DNA of 64,000 nt from GWE2-42-39 sp942493345 (GTDB lineage: Bacteria; Bacteroidota; Bacteroidia; Bacteroidales; Prolixibacteraceae): positions 1,984,001-2,048,000 of the forward strand of contig OW818695.1 of assembly GCA_942493345.1 (NCBI GenBank). Direction: 5' to 3'. Positions 26,800-35,129 of the stretch are shown here, piece by piece. The notes beneath the pieces were generated by a model, which saw only the letters and a list, made by a program, of their open reading frames with translations, was not told the DNA's origin and did not search any database. Made by a program: the position numbers and the translations under genes. Positions within the stretch are counted from its first letter, which is position 1. The number at the start of each line of letters is the position of its first letter.

Positions 26800-27711
26800 T
26801 TATTGTTTGATGTGTATCCAAACTCCTGATTTTGATTTTTCAGCCCGGAGTTCATTCAGCTTGTTTTGTGCCTCCTGAAAACTCGAGAAACTTTGAATCG
26901 AGATACGGTGAAGCCCGTTGAAAACACCAAGGTTTTCCGGCTGAAAGCCCTCTTGCTTCATCATTTCCATGAACTGAGCGGCATTTTCTTCCTGCCTGAA
27001 ACTTCCGCCAATCAGAAAATATTTGTTGCTATTTATCACCGGGGTAATTTCCGTTTCTTTAACCACAAGGGATTCCGTTACAATCTCTTGGGCCGGGGCA
27101 ACTACTTCGGTAAGTTGAGAGAATATATTCAGATCAGAATGGTTTAAAATGTCTTTATTTTTCATCGGTATCAGTGCCAGTGCGAGCAAAAGCGGAACAC
27201 CGATTAGTACTTTCTTTACATTCCGTTTATTGAAAACAACTTGTACCGCTTCAGGGTGTTGTATTTTCATGGCCGGTTTAGGCATCATCTTCTCGTACAA
27301 TTTTTCGTACGAGAAACTTTCCATACCGTATGAGTCAATCAAAAGGTTCTGGTCGGCAATCGGTTCAAACAGAAGGTTTTCCATGCGGTCGTAATACAGT
27401 TGTCCGATGCCTTCAAATATGAGCTTTTCGTAGTTTTCAAGTTTCAGCAACGATTCGTCGACAAACGATTCCACTTTCTGTTTGGCTTCAAAATAACCAA
27501 TTCCTTCGTTTTCAGAAATGTAATTAATCAGCAATCCATCGTTTTTCTGAAGTTTCGGGTTGAAAGCGATTTCCTTCGACGGTGGCATAAACCGGTTGTG
27601 CTTGATTTGCGCTGGCTTATAATTCGAAACAAAGCCGCCAAATTCGGGAACGACCACACAATCGTTCAGCAACAACAATTCTTTTATATAACTAGTTATT
27701 TCCACGGTCAT
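26800..27711 (-). CDS. HU/CCDC81-like and SPOR domain protein of the inner membrane
   Basis: Residues 1-60 and about 62-130 match the two bacterial CCDC81-type HU-like domains (YIKELLLLNDCVVVPEFGGF, then FEGIGQLYYDRMENLLFEPI). About 165-185 is a membrane segment (KKVLIGVPLLLALALIPM), and about 225-303 is a SPOR domain (YFLIGGSFRQEENAAQFMEM), which binds peptidoglycan lacking stem peptides at the division site. The protein probably links the cytoplasm, perhaps DNA, to the septal wall. It stands alone between a promoter-like sequence at 27726-27756 and a terminator. Confidence 0.85.
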   Translation of the reverse strand: MTVEITSYIKELLLLNDCVVVPEFGGFVSNYKPAQIKHNRFMPPSKEIAFNPKLQKNDGLLINYISENEGIGYFEAKQKVESFVDESLLKLENYEKLIFEGIGQLYYDRMENLLFEPIADQNLLIDSYGMESFSYEKLYEKMMPKPAMKIQHPEAVQVVFNKRNVKKVLIGVPLLLALALIPMKNKDILNHSDLNIFSQLTEVVAPAQEIVTESLVVKETEITPVINSNKYFLIGGSFRQEENAAQFMEMMKQEGFQPENLGVFNGLHRISIQSFSSFQEAQNKLNELRAEKSKSGVWIHIKQ

Positions 27712-27725
27712 GATGAATTAGATTT

Positions 27726-27756
27726 CAAAATTAAGGAAAAATTCCGGCTCGGCAAC
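27726..27756 (-). promoter_or_regulatory. Probable promoter of the HU/SPOR gene
   Basis: On the minus strand GTTG (27756-27753) is 19 bases from TAATTTTG (27733-27726). The -7 element fits TAnnTTTG and the -33 has one mismatch. It lies 15 bases from the start codon, so the leader would be very short. Confidence 0.4.
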
Positions 27757-27833
27757 CTTCCTTCCAAGTAATTTTTCAGGGTAATTGTTGCTACTTCAGA
27801 AGCGCTCTGAAAATTACCTTTTTATCGCTTTGC

Positions 27834-28256
27834 CTAAAATTCAATAAATTCTTTTGGCTTGAGATTATTCTCCATGGTCCAGAAATGGGCCTGTCCGTGG
27901 GCAATCCGGAAAAGAAATAATTTCGGGCTATCAATCGTTATTCCGAAACTTTTCAGGAAAGGCCTGTCGGCAAGAGCTTTTTCCCGGAATTTGACGTCGG
28001 TTACCATCTCTATCTCGCCGGCAACCCGCAGCATTGTACCAATCGGCGCCTCGTGATGGTAAAAACAGACTTCCGTTTTGGGGTTCTTTTCAAGCTGATG
28101 GCTGAATTCTTTCACCGTGCTTGTTTGAAAATAGAAACCGGTTTCGTCGGCAAACCAGAATCCCAAAATGCGTACTCGTGGCTGGTCGCCCTCGGTTGTA
28201 GCCAAATAACAAATCGGGTTTTCATTCGCAAATCGGATGCAATCGTGTATGTTCAT
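27834..28256 (-). CDS. Pyridoxamine 5'-phosphate oxidase-like flavin-binding protein
   Basis: A 140-residue single-domain split-barrel protein. CIRFANENPICYLATTEGDQ and PRVRILGFWFADETGFYFQT are the first strands that bind FMN or a related cofactor. VCFYHHEAPIGTMLRVAGEI and FLFRIAHGQAHFWTMENN complete the barrel. Proteins this small are usually not PdxH but general flavin- or F420-type reductases; the substrate is unknown. It is alone in its transcription unit. Confidence 0.8.
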   Translation of the reverse strand: MNIHDCIRFANENPICYLATTEGDQPRVRILGFWFADETGFYFQTSTVKEFSHQLEKNPKTEVCFYHHEAPIGTMLRVAGEIEMVTDVKFREKALADRPFLKSFGITIDSPKLFLFRIAHGQAHFWTMENNLKPKEFIEF

Positions 28257-28304
28257 TGTTGAAATATTGGTTTTACATTTTAACTTAAATACATTCGTAA
28301 ACAG

Positions 28305-28952
28305 CTAATTTATTTTTGTCGCTATGGCGTATATCCGATCAATATCAAATTCAAAATCGTATGGTTTACGCGTGTCAAAGAAATTTATACTGAAATTGTT
28401 TTGAGCGAAATACTCTTTTATTTCATCTTCTGTGAAATGCGTAAAATATACTTTATTCCCTTCGTACCATTCGTCGTCAATGATACCTTCGGTGGTTCCT
28501 TTTTTTACAACCAGAAACAGTTTTCCTTCTTTTTTTAAAATCCGAAAGAACTCGGCGAATATCTTATTGACATATTTTTTAGGTGTATATATAATTGAAT
28601 AAAAGGAAATTATCGCATCAAAAAAATCATTCTTAAAGTCCGTATTCATAATATCCATCACTTTAAAATCAATCTCCGGATTATATGAAGCCGCTATCTC
28701 AACGCATCGTTGGGATAAATCAATTCCGATAATTTTATGCCCTTTGTCAAACAAATATTTGCCAATATGCCCTGATGGGCCGCACCCGGCATCGCAAATT
28801 AACGAACCCGTCGGCAGCATCCCCGAAAAGCGGTCTAAAAGCAGCCGGTCGTATTCCTTCTGCTCTATCTCGTTTTTAAAATTATCATGATACTTATCTG
28901 CCGTCTTATTGTAGGCAATTTTTGTTAATTCATTGATTTGCTCAAGTTTCAT
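28305..28952 (-). CDS. Class I SAM-dependent methyltransferase
   Basis: The 215-residue protein has the methyltransferase fold with motif I LICDAGCGPSGHIGKYL, motif II region IIGIDLSQRCVEIA (acidic residue for the ribose of SAM), and later IISFYSIIYTP and ILKKEGKLFLVVKKG. It resembles the Methyltransf_11/25 groups. The acceptor is unknown and its neighbours give no hint. Confidence 0.82.
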   Translation of the reverse strand: MKLEQINELTKIAYNKTADKYHDNFKNEIEQKEYDRLLLDRFSGMLPTGSLICDAGCGPSGHIGKYLFDKGHKIIGIDLSQRCVEIAASYNPEIDFKVMDIMNTDFKNDFFDAIISFYSIIYTPKKYVNKIFAEFFRILKKEGKLFLVVKKGTTEGIIDDEWYEGNKVYFTHFTEDEIKEYFAQNNFSINFFDTRKPYDFEFDIDRIYAIATKIN

Positions 28953-29120
28953 GTAAAGTTTGTCTCTTCTGTTTATGTACCTCGGTGATAAAAGAACAAG
29001 TTGCTATAAAACAAAATTATACGATTAACAGAAGTTGGCAAACTTATTTGCCCGAAATAAAATATCACACCGCAATAAATATATTCCTAAATTTACCCCG
29101 AAAACAAAATACCCACGACC

Positions 29121-30143
29121 ATGACACAGATTTTAGTTACAGGCGGCACCGGATACATTGGTTCGCATACAGTTGTTGAACTGCAAAATGCAGGTTACGA
29201 AGTTATTATTGTCGACGATCTGTCGAATTCCAACATCGAAGTTCTGGAAAACATCACCAAAATAACCAGCAAAAAACCGACATTCGAACAATTTAACCTG
29301 GCCGATGCCTCCAAAACCGACGAATTTTTCAGCAGAAATAAAAATATAGCGGCAATTATTCATTTTGCGGCATCGAAAGCCGTTGGCGAATCAGTGCAAA
29401 TACCGCTGCATTATTACCGTAACAACTTGGTTTCGCTGATGAACCTGCTCGATTGCCAATTAAAATACGGGATTGCCAATATTGTTTTCTCATCGTCGTG
29501 CACCGTTTACGGCCAACCCGACAAACTTCCGGTTACTGAAAGTACGCCGCGCAAAGATGCCGAATCGCCCTACGGAAACACCAAACGGGTGAACGAAGAT
29601 ATTTTAAACGACACGATTCATGCCTATCCGCAACTGAAAGGAATTGCGCTTCGCTATTTTAACCCGATTGGCGCCCACCCGTCGACATTGATTGGCGAGT
29701 TGCCGCTGGGTGTCCCGCAAAATCTCGTACCTTTTATCACCCAAACAGCTGCCGGGTTGCGCAAAGAACTGAGTATTTTTGGTAACGATTACGACACCAT
29801 TGACGGCTCGGCTGTCCGTGATTATATCAATGTGGTTGACCTGGCCAAAGCGCATGTAATTGCCATCGAACGGTTACTGAAAGGCAGAAACAAAGCCAAC
29901 TACGAAGTATTCAACCTGGGAACAGGCAATGGTTCGTCGGTATTGGAAATTGTGAATGCTTTTGAAAAATCGACCGGGGTGAAGCTGAACTACAAAATTG
30001 TTGCCCGTCGCGCCGGCGACATCGAAAAAATATGGGCCGACACTACTTTTGCCAACGAGGAACTGGGCTGGAAAGCCGAAAAAGGACTGGAAGAAACCCT
30101 GCTTTCGGCCTGGAACTGGGAAAAACGGGTGAGGGAAATTTAA
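29121..30143 (+). CDS. galE: UDP-glucose 4-epimerase
   Basis: An extended short-chain dehydrogenase of 340 residues that interconverts UDP-glucose and UDP-galactose with bound NAD. GGTGYIGSHTVVELQNAGYE is the nucleotide-binding motif, SSSCTVYGQ holds the catalytic Ser/Thr, and SPYGNTKRVNED is the Y-x-x-x-K motif. LRYFNPIGAHPS is the typical substrate loop. It is followed by rfbB on the same strand with a 190-base gap, and both supply nucleotide sugars for surface glycans. Confidence 0.95.
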   Translation: MTQILVTGGTGYIGSHTVVELQNAGYEVIIVDDLSNSNIEVLENITKITSKKPTFEQFNLADASKTDEFFSRNKNIAAIIHFAASKAVGESVQIPLHYYRNNLVSLMNLLDCQLKYGIANIVFSSSCTVYGQPDKLPVTESTPRKDAESPYGNTKRVNEDILNDTIHAYPQLKGIALRYFNPIGAHPSTLIGELPLGVPQNLVPFITQTAAGLRKELSIFGNDYDTIDGSAVRDYINVVDLAKAHVIAIERLLKGRNKANYEVFNLGTGNGSSVLEIVNAFEKSTGVKLNYKIVARRAGDIEKIWADTTFANEELGWKAEKGLEETLLSAWNWEKRVREI

Positions 30144-30300
30144 GAGGCAGTGGACAGTCGCAGTCTCAGTGTTCAGAGTTTTGTTTCTCTCTTCCTCAGA
30201 AATCAAAAGCTCTGGAATATTTTTATAGTTTGCGCCACACGTTTTTACAATACAATCCGTTTCCCAACAAAAAGCATTTTCATATTGTTCCCGAAAGGAC

Positions 30301-30308
30301 TATTTTTG
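30301..30308 (+). promoter_or_regulatory. -7 element of an rfbB promoter
   Basis: TATTTTTG fits TAnnTTTG, with TTTC (30278-30281, one mismatch to TTTG) 19 bases upstream. It lies 25 bases before the ATG at 30333, supporting that start and separate transcription from galE. Confidence 0.4.
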
Positions 30309-30332
30309 GTCAAACTAAAACACCTCCATACG

Positions 30333-31385
30333 ATGAATACAATATTAATCACTGGTGGGGCCGGGTTTATCGGCTCGCATGTTGTACGGCTTTTCGTAAC
30401 CAAGTATCCCGAATATAAAATTGTCAATCTCGATAAACTGACTTACGCCGGAAACCTGGCCAACCTGAAAGATATTGAAGACCGCCCGAACTACGAATTT
30501 GTGAAGGGCGACATTGTTGACAGTGATTTTATCCTGAAGTTGTTCGAAGAACGGCAATTCGACGGGGTGATCCATCTGGCAGCCGAATCGCATGTTGACC
30601 GCTCGATTTCAAACCCGACCGAGTTTGTTTTCACCAATGTGATTGGCACTGTGAACCTGCTGAATGCAGCCAAGCACATCTGGAAAGAAAATCAGGAAGG
30701 CAAACGTTTTTATCATATTTCGACCGATGAAGTGTATGGAAGTTTGGGACGTGAAGGCATGTTTACGGAAGAAACCGGCTACGACCCGCACAGTCCGTAC
30801 TCGGCATCGAAAGCCAGTTCCGATCATTTTGTGCGTGCCTATCACGACACATTCGGGCTGCCCGCAGTCGTTTCAAACTGTTCGAATAACTACGGTTCGT
30901 TTCAGTTCCCGGAGAAGTTGATCCCGCTTTTCATCAACAACATCCGGAATAAAAAACCTCTTCCGGTTTACGGGAAAGGCGAAAATATTCGCGACTGGCT
31001 GTGGGTGGAAGACCATGCCCGGGCCATTGATGTGATTTTCCACAAGGGTAAAACCGGCGAAACGTACAACATTGGCGGGCATAACGAATGGACAAACATC
31101 GACCTGATCCGGCTGATGTGCAAAATAATGGACCGCAAACTAAATCGCATTGAAGGGGAATCGGAAAAACTGATTACCTACGTGAAAGACCGCGCCGGCC
31201 ACGACCTCCGGTATGCCATCGACTCGACTAAACTGCAACACGAACTGGGATGGATACCAAGCCTTCAGTTTGAAGAAGGACTGGAAAAAACCATCGACTG
31301 GTATCTTGCCAACGAAGAATGGCTGCAAAACGTAACCAGCGGCGATTACCAAAAATATTACGAACAACAGTACGTGAAAAGATAA
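30333..31385 (+). CDS. rfbB: dTDP-glucose 4,6-dehydratase
   Basis: 350 residues. It makes dTDP-4-keto-6-deoxyglucose, the first committed step to dTDP-rhamnose and other deoxysugars. ILITGGAGFIGSHVVRLFV binds NAD, HLAAESHVDRSISNPTEFV is the RmlB signature, STDEVYGSLG holds catalytic Thr-Asp-Glu, and PYSASKASSDHFVRAY is the Y-x-x-x-K motif. The ATG at 30333 starts directly at the Rossmann strand; an upstream in-frame start (30150) would add 61 residues of unrelated sequence ahead of the promoter. The other rml genes are not in the window. Confidence 0.95.
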   Translation: MNTILITGGAGFIGSHVVRLFVTKYPEYKIVNLDKLTYAGNLANLKDIEDRPNYEFVKGDIVDSDFILKLFEERQFDGVIHLAAESHVDRSISNPTEFVFTNVIGTVNLLNAAKHIWKENQEGKRFYHISTDEVYGSLGREGMFTEETGYDPHSPYSASKASSDHFVRAYHDTFGLPAVVSNCSNNYGSFQFPEKLIPLFINNIRNKKPLPVYGKGENIRDWLWVEDHARAIDVIFHKGKTGETYNIGGHNEWTNIDLIRLMCKIMDRKLNRIEGESEKLITYVKDRAGHDLRYAIDSTKLQHELGWIPSLQFEEGLEKTIDWYLANEEWLQNVTSGDYQKYYEQQYVKR

Positions 31386-31497
31386 GTTTTTACCGGTTTC
31401 TCCGACGGAAAATTCATATTCGGTTAATTTTAAAGCGATCCTCGATTTGTTTTTAAAATTAAAGGATTGCATCTTTCAGTGGTTTTAGCTGAATGAT

Positions 31498-31505
31498 TAT
31501 CTTTG
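31498..31505 (+). promoter_or_regulatory. -7 element of the pheS promoter
   Basis: TATCTTTG matches TAnnTTTG, 23 bases before the ATG at 31529. The -33 box is weak (TTTC at 31474-31477, 20 bases away). It makes the ATG at 31493 impossible as start, since that lies upstream of the transcript. Confidence 0.45.
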
Positions 31506-31528
31506 CATTTCATTTTGAAGAAAGAACG

Positions 31529-32548
31529 ATGATCGAAAAAATTAAAGCGTTACGGACTGAAATCGAAAACATCAACGTTTCAGTAAAAGACGAAATTGAA
31601 GATTTGCGAATCAAATACATCAGTAAAAAAGGACTGGTGAGCCAACTTTTCGACGAGTTTAAAAATGTTCCGGCCGAACAGAAAAAAGAAGTTGGCGCGG
31701 CCATTAACGAGCTGAAAAACTTTGCACTCGATACCATTAACCGCATCAAGGAAAGTTTTGAATCCGGCGATCAGGGCGCTTCCGGTCTCGATTTGACAAT
31801 GCCCGGCGAGACTATCAAACTGGGAACCCGCCATCCACTTTCAATTGTAAAAAACGAGATTATTGAAATATTTGCACGCCTTGGTTTTGTGGTTGCTGAA
31901 GGGCCCGAAATTGAAGACGACTGGCATGTTTTTTCAGCCTTGAATTTTCCTCCCGAACATCCGGCACGCGACATGCAGGACACTTTCTTCATTGAAAAGA
32001 ACCCCGATATTTTGCTGCGTACCCATACATCCAGCGTTCAGGTGCGGGTCATGGAAAAAACGCAACCGCCCATCCGCGCTATTTTCCCCGGAAGGGTGTT
32101 TCGCAACGAAGCCATTTCGGCGCGTTCGCATTGTATGTTCCATCAAATCGAAGGGTTGTATGTCGACGAAAACGTATCTTTTGCCGACCTGAAACAAACT
32201 CTGCTTTATTTTGCCCGCGAGTTTTTCGGCGAAAAAACCGAGATCCGTATGCGTCCTTCATATTTCCCGTTTACCGAACCATCAGCAGAAGTTGATGTGA
32301 GTTGTTCTATCTGCGGTGGCAAAGGCTGTAACGTGTGCAAGTATTCCGGCTGGCTCGAGATTCTGGGCTGCGGCATGGTCGATCCCAAAGTACTTGATTT
32401 ATGCGGAATCGACAATAAAAAATATACCGGTTTTGCTTTCGGGATGGGAATCGAACGTATCACCATGTTAAAATTCGGAATTAAAGACATCCGCCATTTC
32501 TTCGAAAACGATGTCCGTTTTCTAAACCAGTTCGAGGCGGCAAACTAA
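31529..32548 (+). CDS. pheS: Phenylalanine--tRNA ligase alpha subunit
   Basis: 339 residues. Class II synthetase catalytic subunit that works as (alpha beta)2 with PheT. The N-terminal coiled coil (about 1-85, LRTEIENINVSVKDEIEDLR) binds tRNA. The core has GRVFRNEAISARSHCMFHQI (motif 2), PYFPFTEPSAEVD-like substrate-binding sequence, an inserted CSICGGKGCNVCKYSGW zinc-like knuckle and FGMGIERITMLKFG (motif 3). pheT is not adjacent, which is common in this phylum. A terminator follows. Confidence 0.96.
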   Translation: MIEKIKALRTEIENINVSVKDEIEDLRIKYISKKGLVSQLFDEFKNVPAEQKKEVGAAINELKNFALDTINRIKESFESGDQGASGLDLTMPGETIKLGTRHPLSIVKNEIIEIFARLGFVVAEGPEIEDDWHVFSALNFPPEHPARDMQDTFFIEKNPDILLRTHTSSVQVRVMEKTQPPIRAIFPGRVFRNEAISARSHCMFHQIEGLYVDENVSFADLKQTLLYFAREFFGEKTEIRMRPSYFPFTEPSAEVDVSCSICGGKGCNVCKYSGWLEILGCGMVDPKVLDLCGIDNKKYTGFAFGMGIERITMLKFGIKDIRHFFENDVRFLNQFEAAN

Positions 32549-32574
32549 ACAGAATAAATCAAAAAAACATAGTG

Positions 32575-32599
32575 AACCCGGCAGAATGTCGGGTTTTTT
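32575..32599 (+). terminator. Terminator of pheS
   Basis: Stem AACCCGGCA / TGTCGGGTT (one G-T pair), loop GAA, then TTTT, 27 bases after the pheS stop. Confidence 0.75.
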
Positions 32600-32628
32600 G
32601 TTGGAGCAAGGTTGGCAAAGATAATTTT

Positions 32629-33462
32629 CTACTTCCTGTTTCCCAATTCATATACATGCTCACGCACTTTTTGAGCCCATTCGTTGTGGGATAATGTCTG
32701 ATCGAACATTTGCCAGGGAAGGGGTTTTCCAATCTTCACTTTGATGGTTTTGTTTCTCTTTCTGAACATTTCATGGGGCAACAGCGCCAACTCAATATTT
32801 AAATTAATTCCAAACCATTGCCTGATGGTGTAAATTGCATAAAACAAGCGCGAATTGCAGCCATAAAAAAAGAAGGGGACAATATCCCGTTTGCTCGAAA
32901 TAGCCTTGGTGATGAAACTTTTTTGCCAGACCGGATCCTGTACTTTCCCATCGAAACGACGGGAAACAAAACCTGCCGGGAAATGGGTGATCGGAACATC
33001 CATCTCGTAGGTTTCGTTGAGAGCCATGATGTACTCTTTCGATGATCGTCCAAAAACATTTACGGCTGCAACCAATGGGTGCATTTGTGGAATCAGCATA
33101 AAAGCATCATTTGCTATTGCCTTCAGTGTTCCGTATTTTTCAGAAACGGTACGGGTAAGTACCAACCCATCAATCAGCCCAAAAGGATGGTTTGCAACGA
33201 AAAAACATTTTCCGTTTTCCGGAAGATTTTCTTTTCCCTCAATTTCCAGTTTTAAATTAAACTCATCAATTAGTTTTACCAGAAAATCGACTCCTTTGTC
33301 TTCCGAATATTTATTTAGGATATGGTTTAGTTCATCCTGCCTGATTATTTTTGCGATCCACTTAATGACAAAAGCAGGCATTTTTTTTAATACGCCCGAC
33401 TTACTGGCTTCAATGGTTTTTACAATGTCGATGTACTTGATTTTCTCGTCCGATTGTGTCAT
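32629..33462 (-). CDS. Lysophospholipid acyltransferase family protein
   Basis: 277 residues. The acyltransferase block is VANHPFGLIDGLVLTRTV, in which His and Asp are five residues apart instead of the usual four; this form is typical of a Bacteroidota group that also includes OlsA-like proteins. FPAGFVSRR and PVWQKSFITKAISSKRDIVP follow as blocks III and IV. It probably acylates a lysophospholipid or a lyso-aminolipid at the membrane. It is transcribed alone and converges with pheS. Confidence 0.8.
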   Translation of the reverse strand: MTQSDEKIKYIDIVKTIEASKSGVLKKMPAFVIKWIAKIIRQDELNHILNKYSEDKGVDFLVKLIDEFNLKLEIEGKENLPENGKCFFVANHPFGLIDGLVLTRTVSEKYGTLKAIANDAFMLIPQMHPLVAAVNVFGRSSKEYIMALNETYEMDVPITHFPAGFVSRRFDGKVQDPVWQKSFITKAISSKRDIVPFFFYGCNSRLFYAIYTIRQWFGINLNIELALLPHEMFRKRNKTIKVKIGKPLPWQMFDQTLSHNEWAQKVREHVYELGNRK

Positions 33463-33636
33463 CTATTCCGGTATTTTTACAAAGAAATCCTTCTGAACCT
33501 AAAGATACACATTTTTACCCAAGGTTTCAGAATCTCTTTTCTCCCGGGATACAAGCTCCTGTTGTTTCACAAATATCAAATTACAGAATAATAATCGCCC
33601 AATGGAAAAGAATCTATTCGTCCGAATAAACCATCT

Positions 33637-34230
33637 TTATTTAAGAAGAAAAACAATAAGGACAGCAAATTCCGGGAAACGGGATTGCAATATTTCGCGC
33701 AATTGGTTTTTCGATTTTGCCAGACTTTTTTCAACCGCTTTTAATGAAACGCCCAGTTCATCGGCGACTTCTTTTTGTTTCCTGCCTTCCACTTTGCATT
33801 GTATAAGAATCTGGCTTTGTCGCTCGGGCAGATTATCAATGGCCGATTTTAAGGTTTCAAACAATTGCTCTTCAATGGTTTTTTCCTCGCTGCCCGAAAA
33901 ATCGATTTGGTACAAATGCTGAAGATCGCTCCACGGATTTTCATTCATCGAAAAACTTTCAGAAGCCAGTTTTTGATCGCGCAAATGATTGAAGCATTGG
34001 TTGCGGATAATGGTGAACAACAAACTCTCGACCGACTTTTCAGGCTGAATTAATTTCCGTTTTTCCCACAAACGGATGTACGCATTTTGCACCAGATCTT
34101 CAACCAGTACATCGTCTTTCAAAAACAGTTTGCAGTAATTTTTCAGGCGTACCGAAGTGAGGGAATACAGCCTTTCGTATCCATTTGGATTTCCGTCCCG
34201 TAATTCAATATTTAAAGCCGAGTCAATCAT
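33637..34230 (-). CDS. RNA polymerase ECF sigma-70 factor without neighbouring anti-sigma gene
   Basis: 197 residues with region 2 (YERLYSLTSVRLKNYCKLFL, VLVEDLVQNAYIRLWEKRKL) and region 4 (LPERQSQILIQCKVEGRKQK, VADELGVSLKAVEKSLAKSK). This resembles the FecI-like sigma factors of Sus loci, but no fecR or susC is beside it: downstream lies an acyltransferase, upstream glpF. Its targets are unknown; it might act with an anti-sigma factor elsewhere or have lost its locus. Confidence 0.88.
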   Translation of the reverse strand: MIDSALNIELRDGNPNGYERLYSLTSVRLKNYCKLFLKDDVLVEDLVQNAYIRLWEKRKLIQPEKSVESLLFTIIRNQCFNHLRDQKLASESFSMNENPWSDLQHLYQIDFSGSEEKTIEEQLFETLKSAIDNLPERQSQILIQCKVEGRKQKEVADELGVSLKAVEKSLAKSKNQLREILQSRFPEFAVLIVFLLK

Positions 34231-34365
34231 CTTCCCTCTTTCTTCAGGTGTGAAATTATGAAAAAATTAAACATTCCTGAAAAAAGAGGGAAATAAGGTT
34301 CCTGTTAATTGCCGTTCAACAATCAGCTCTGAAACAAAATTTTCCAGAATCAGGATAAAGCGGTT

Positions 34366-35103
34366 TTACTTGAAGATCAAATATAAAGATGCAGCAATAG
34401 CTGCTCCGACTATTGGCGCACAAACTGGTATCCAGGAATAAGCCCAGTCGCTCGGCCCTTTGTGGCGAATCGGAACCAACGAGTGAATGATCCGCGGTGA
34501 CAAATCACGGGCCGGATTGATTGCATAACCGGTTGTACCTCCCAGCGACAAGCCGAGAGCGGTAACCAAAAGTGCAACCGGCAAAGCGCCGACGCTTCCC
34601 AGACCAATTTTTACCTCGGGCAGTTCACTGCAGGCAATACTCGCCCCTTCGATATAAAAAATGGCAAAAATAAGCACAAAAGTACCCAGCACTTCGCTGA
34701 AAAAATTATTGGGCAATTTACGGATTGCAGGGCCGGTAGCAAAAGTTGCCAAAATACCTCCCTGATCCTCCGTTTCATTATAATGATGCCGGTAAAATAA
34801 CCACACCAGAAAAGCTCCTGTCGCAGCGCCAAGCATTTGCGCGGCAATGAATGTCCCGGCTTTGATCCATGCAAATTTCCCTGCAATGGCCAATCCAATT
34901 GTAACAGCGGGATTCAGGTGTGCCCCTGAATACGGCCCGGCGATTATCACTCCCACAAATACTCCCAACCCCCAGCCGAGGGTTATTACGATCCATCCTC
35001 CGTTATTCCCTTTTGTACCTTTCAGTACAACATTGGCAACCACTCCATTTCCAAAAAGGACCAGAATCATGGTGCCGATAAATTCTGCACAAAACTCACT
35101 CAT
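34366..35103 (-). CDS. glpF: Glycerol uptake facilitator, aquaglyceroporin
   Basis: 245 residues, six membrane spans and two half-helices with the NPA motifs SGAHLNPAVTIG and GYAINPARDLSPR; the Asp after the second NPAR is the mark of glycerol-type channels. It lets glycerol cross the inner membrane, where GlpK traps it. The ATG at 35103 is chosen because MSEFCAEFIGTMILVLFGNG is the family N-terminus; the upstream in-frame ATG overlaps glpK. It is 26 bases after glpK and in one operon with it. Confidence 0.95.
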   Translation of the reverse strand: MSEFCAEFIGTMILVLFGNGVVANVVLKGTKGNNGGWIVITLGWGLGVFVGVIIAGPYSGAHLNPAVTIGLAIAGKFAWIKAGTFIAAQMLGAATGAFLVWLFYRHHYNETEDQGGILATFATGPAIRKLPNNFFSEVLGTFVLIFAIFYIEGASIACSELPEVKIGLGSVGALPVALLVTALGLSLGGTTGYAINPARDLSPRIIHSLVPIRHKGPSDWAYSWIPVCAPIVGAAIAASLYLIFK

Positions 35104-35129
35104 ACTATTGGTAATTAGTTTTATTTGGT

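Noticed and set aside
30150..30332. N-terminal extension of rfbB
   Set aside because: The residues are unrelated to the family and precede the putative promoter at 30301-30308.
31493..31528. Earlier start for pheS
   Set aside because: It would lie upstream of the -7 element TATCTTTG at 31498-31505, so it could not be translated from that transcript.
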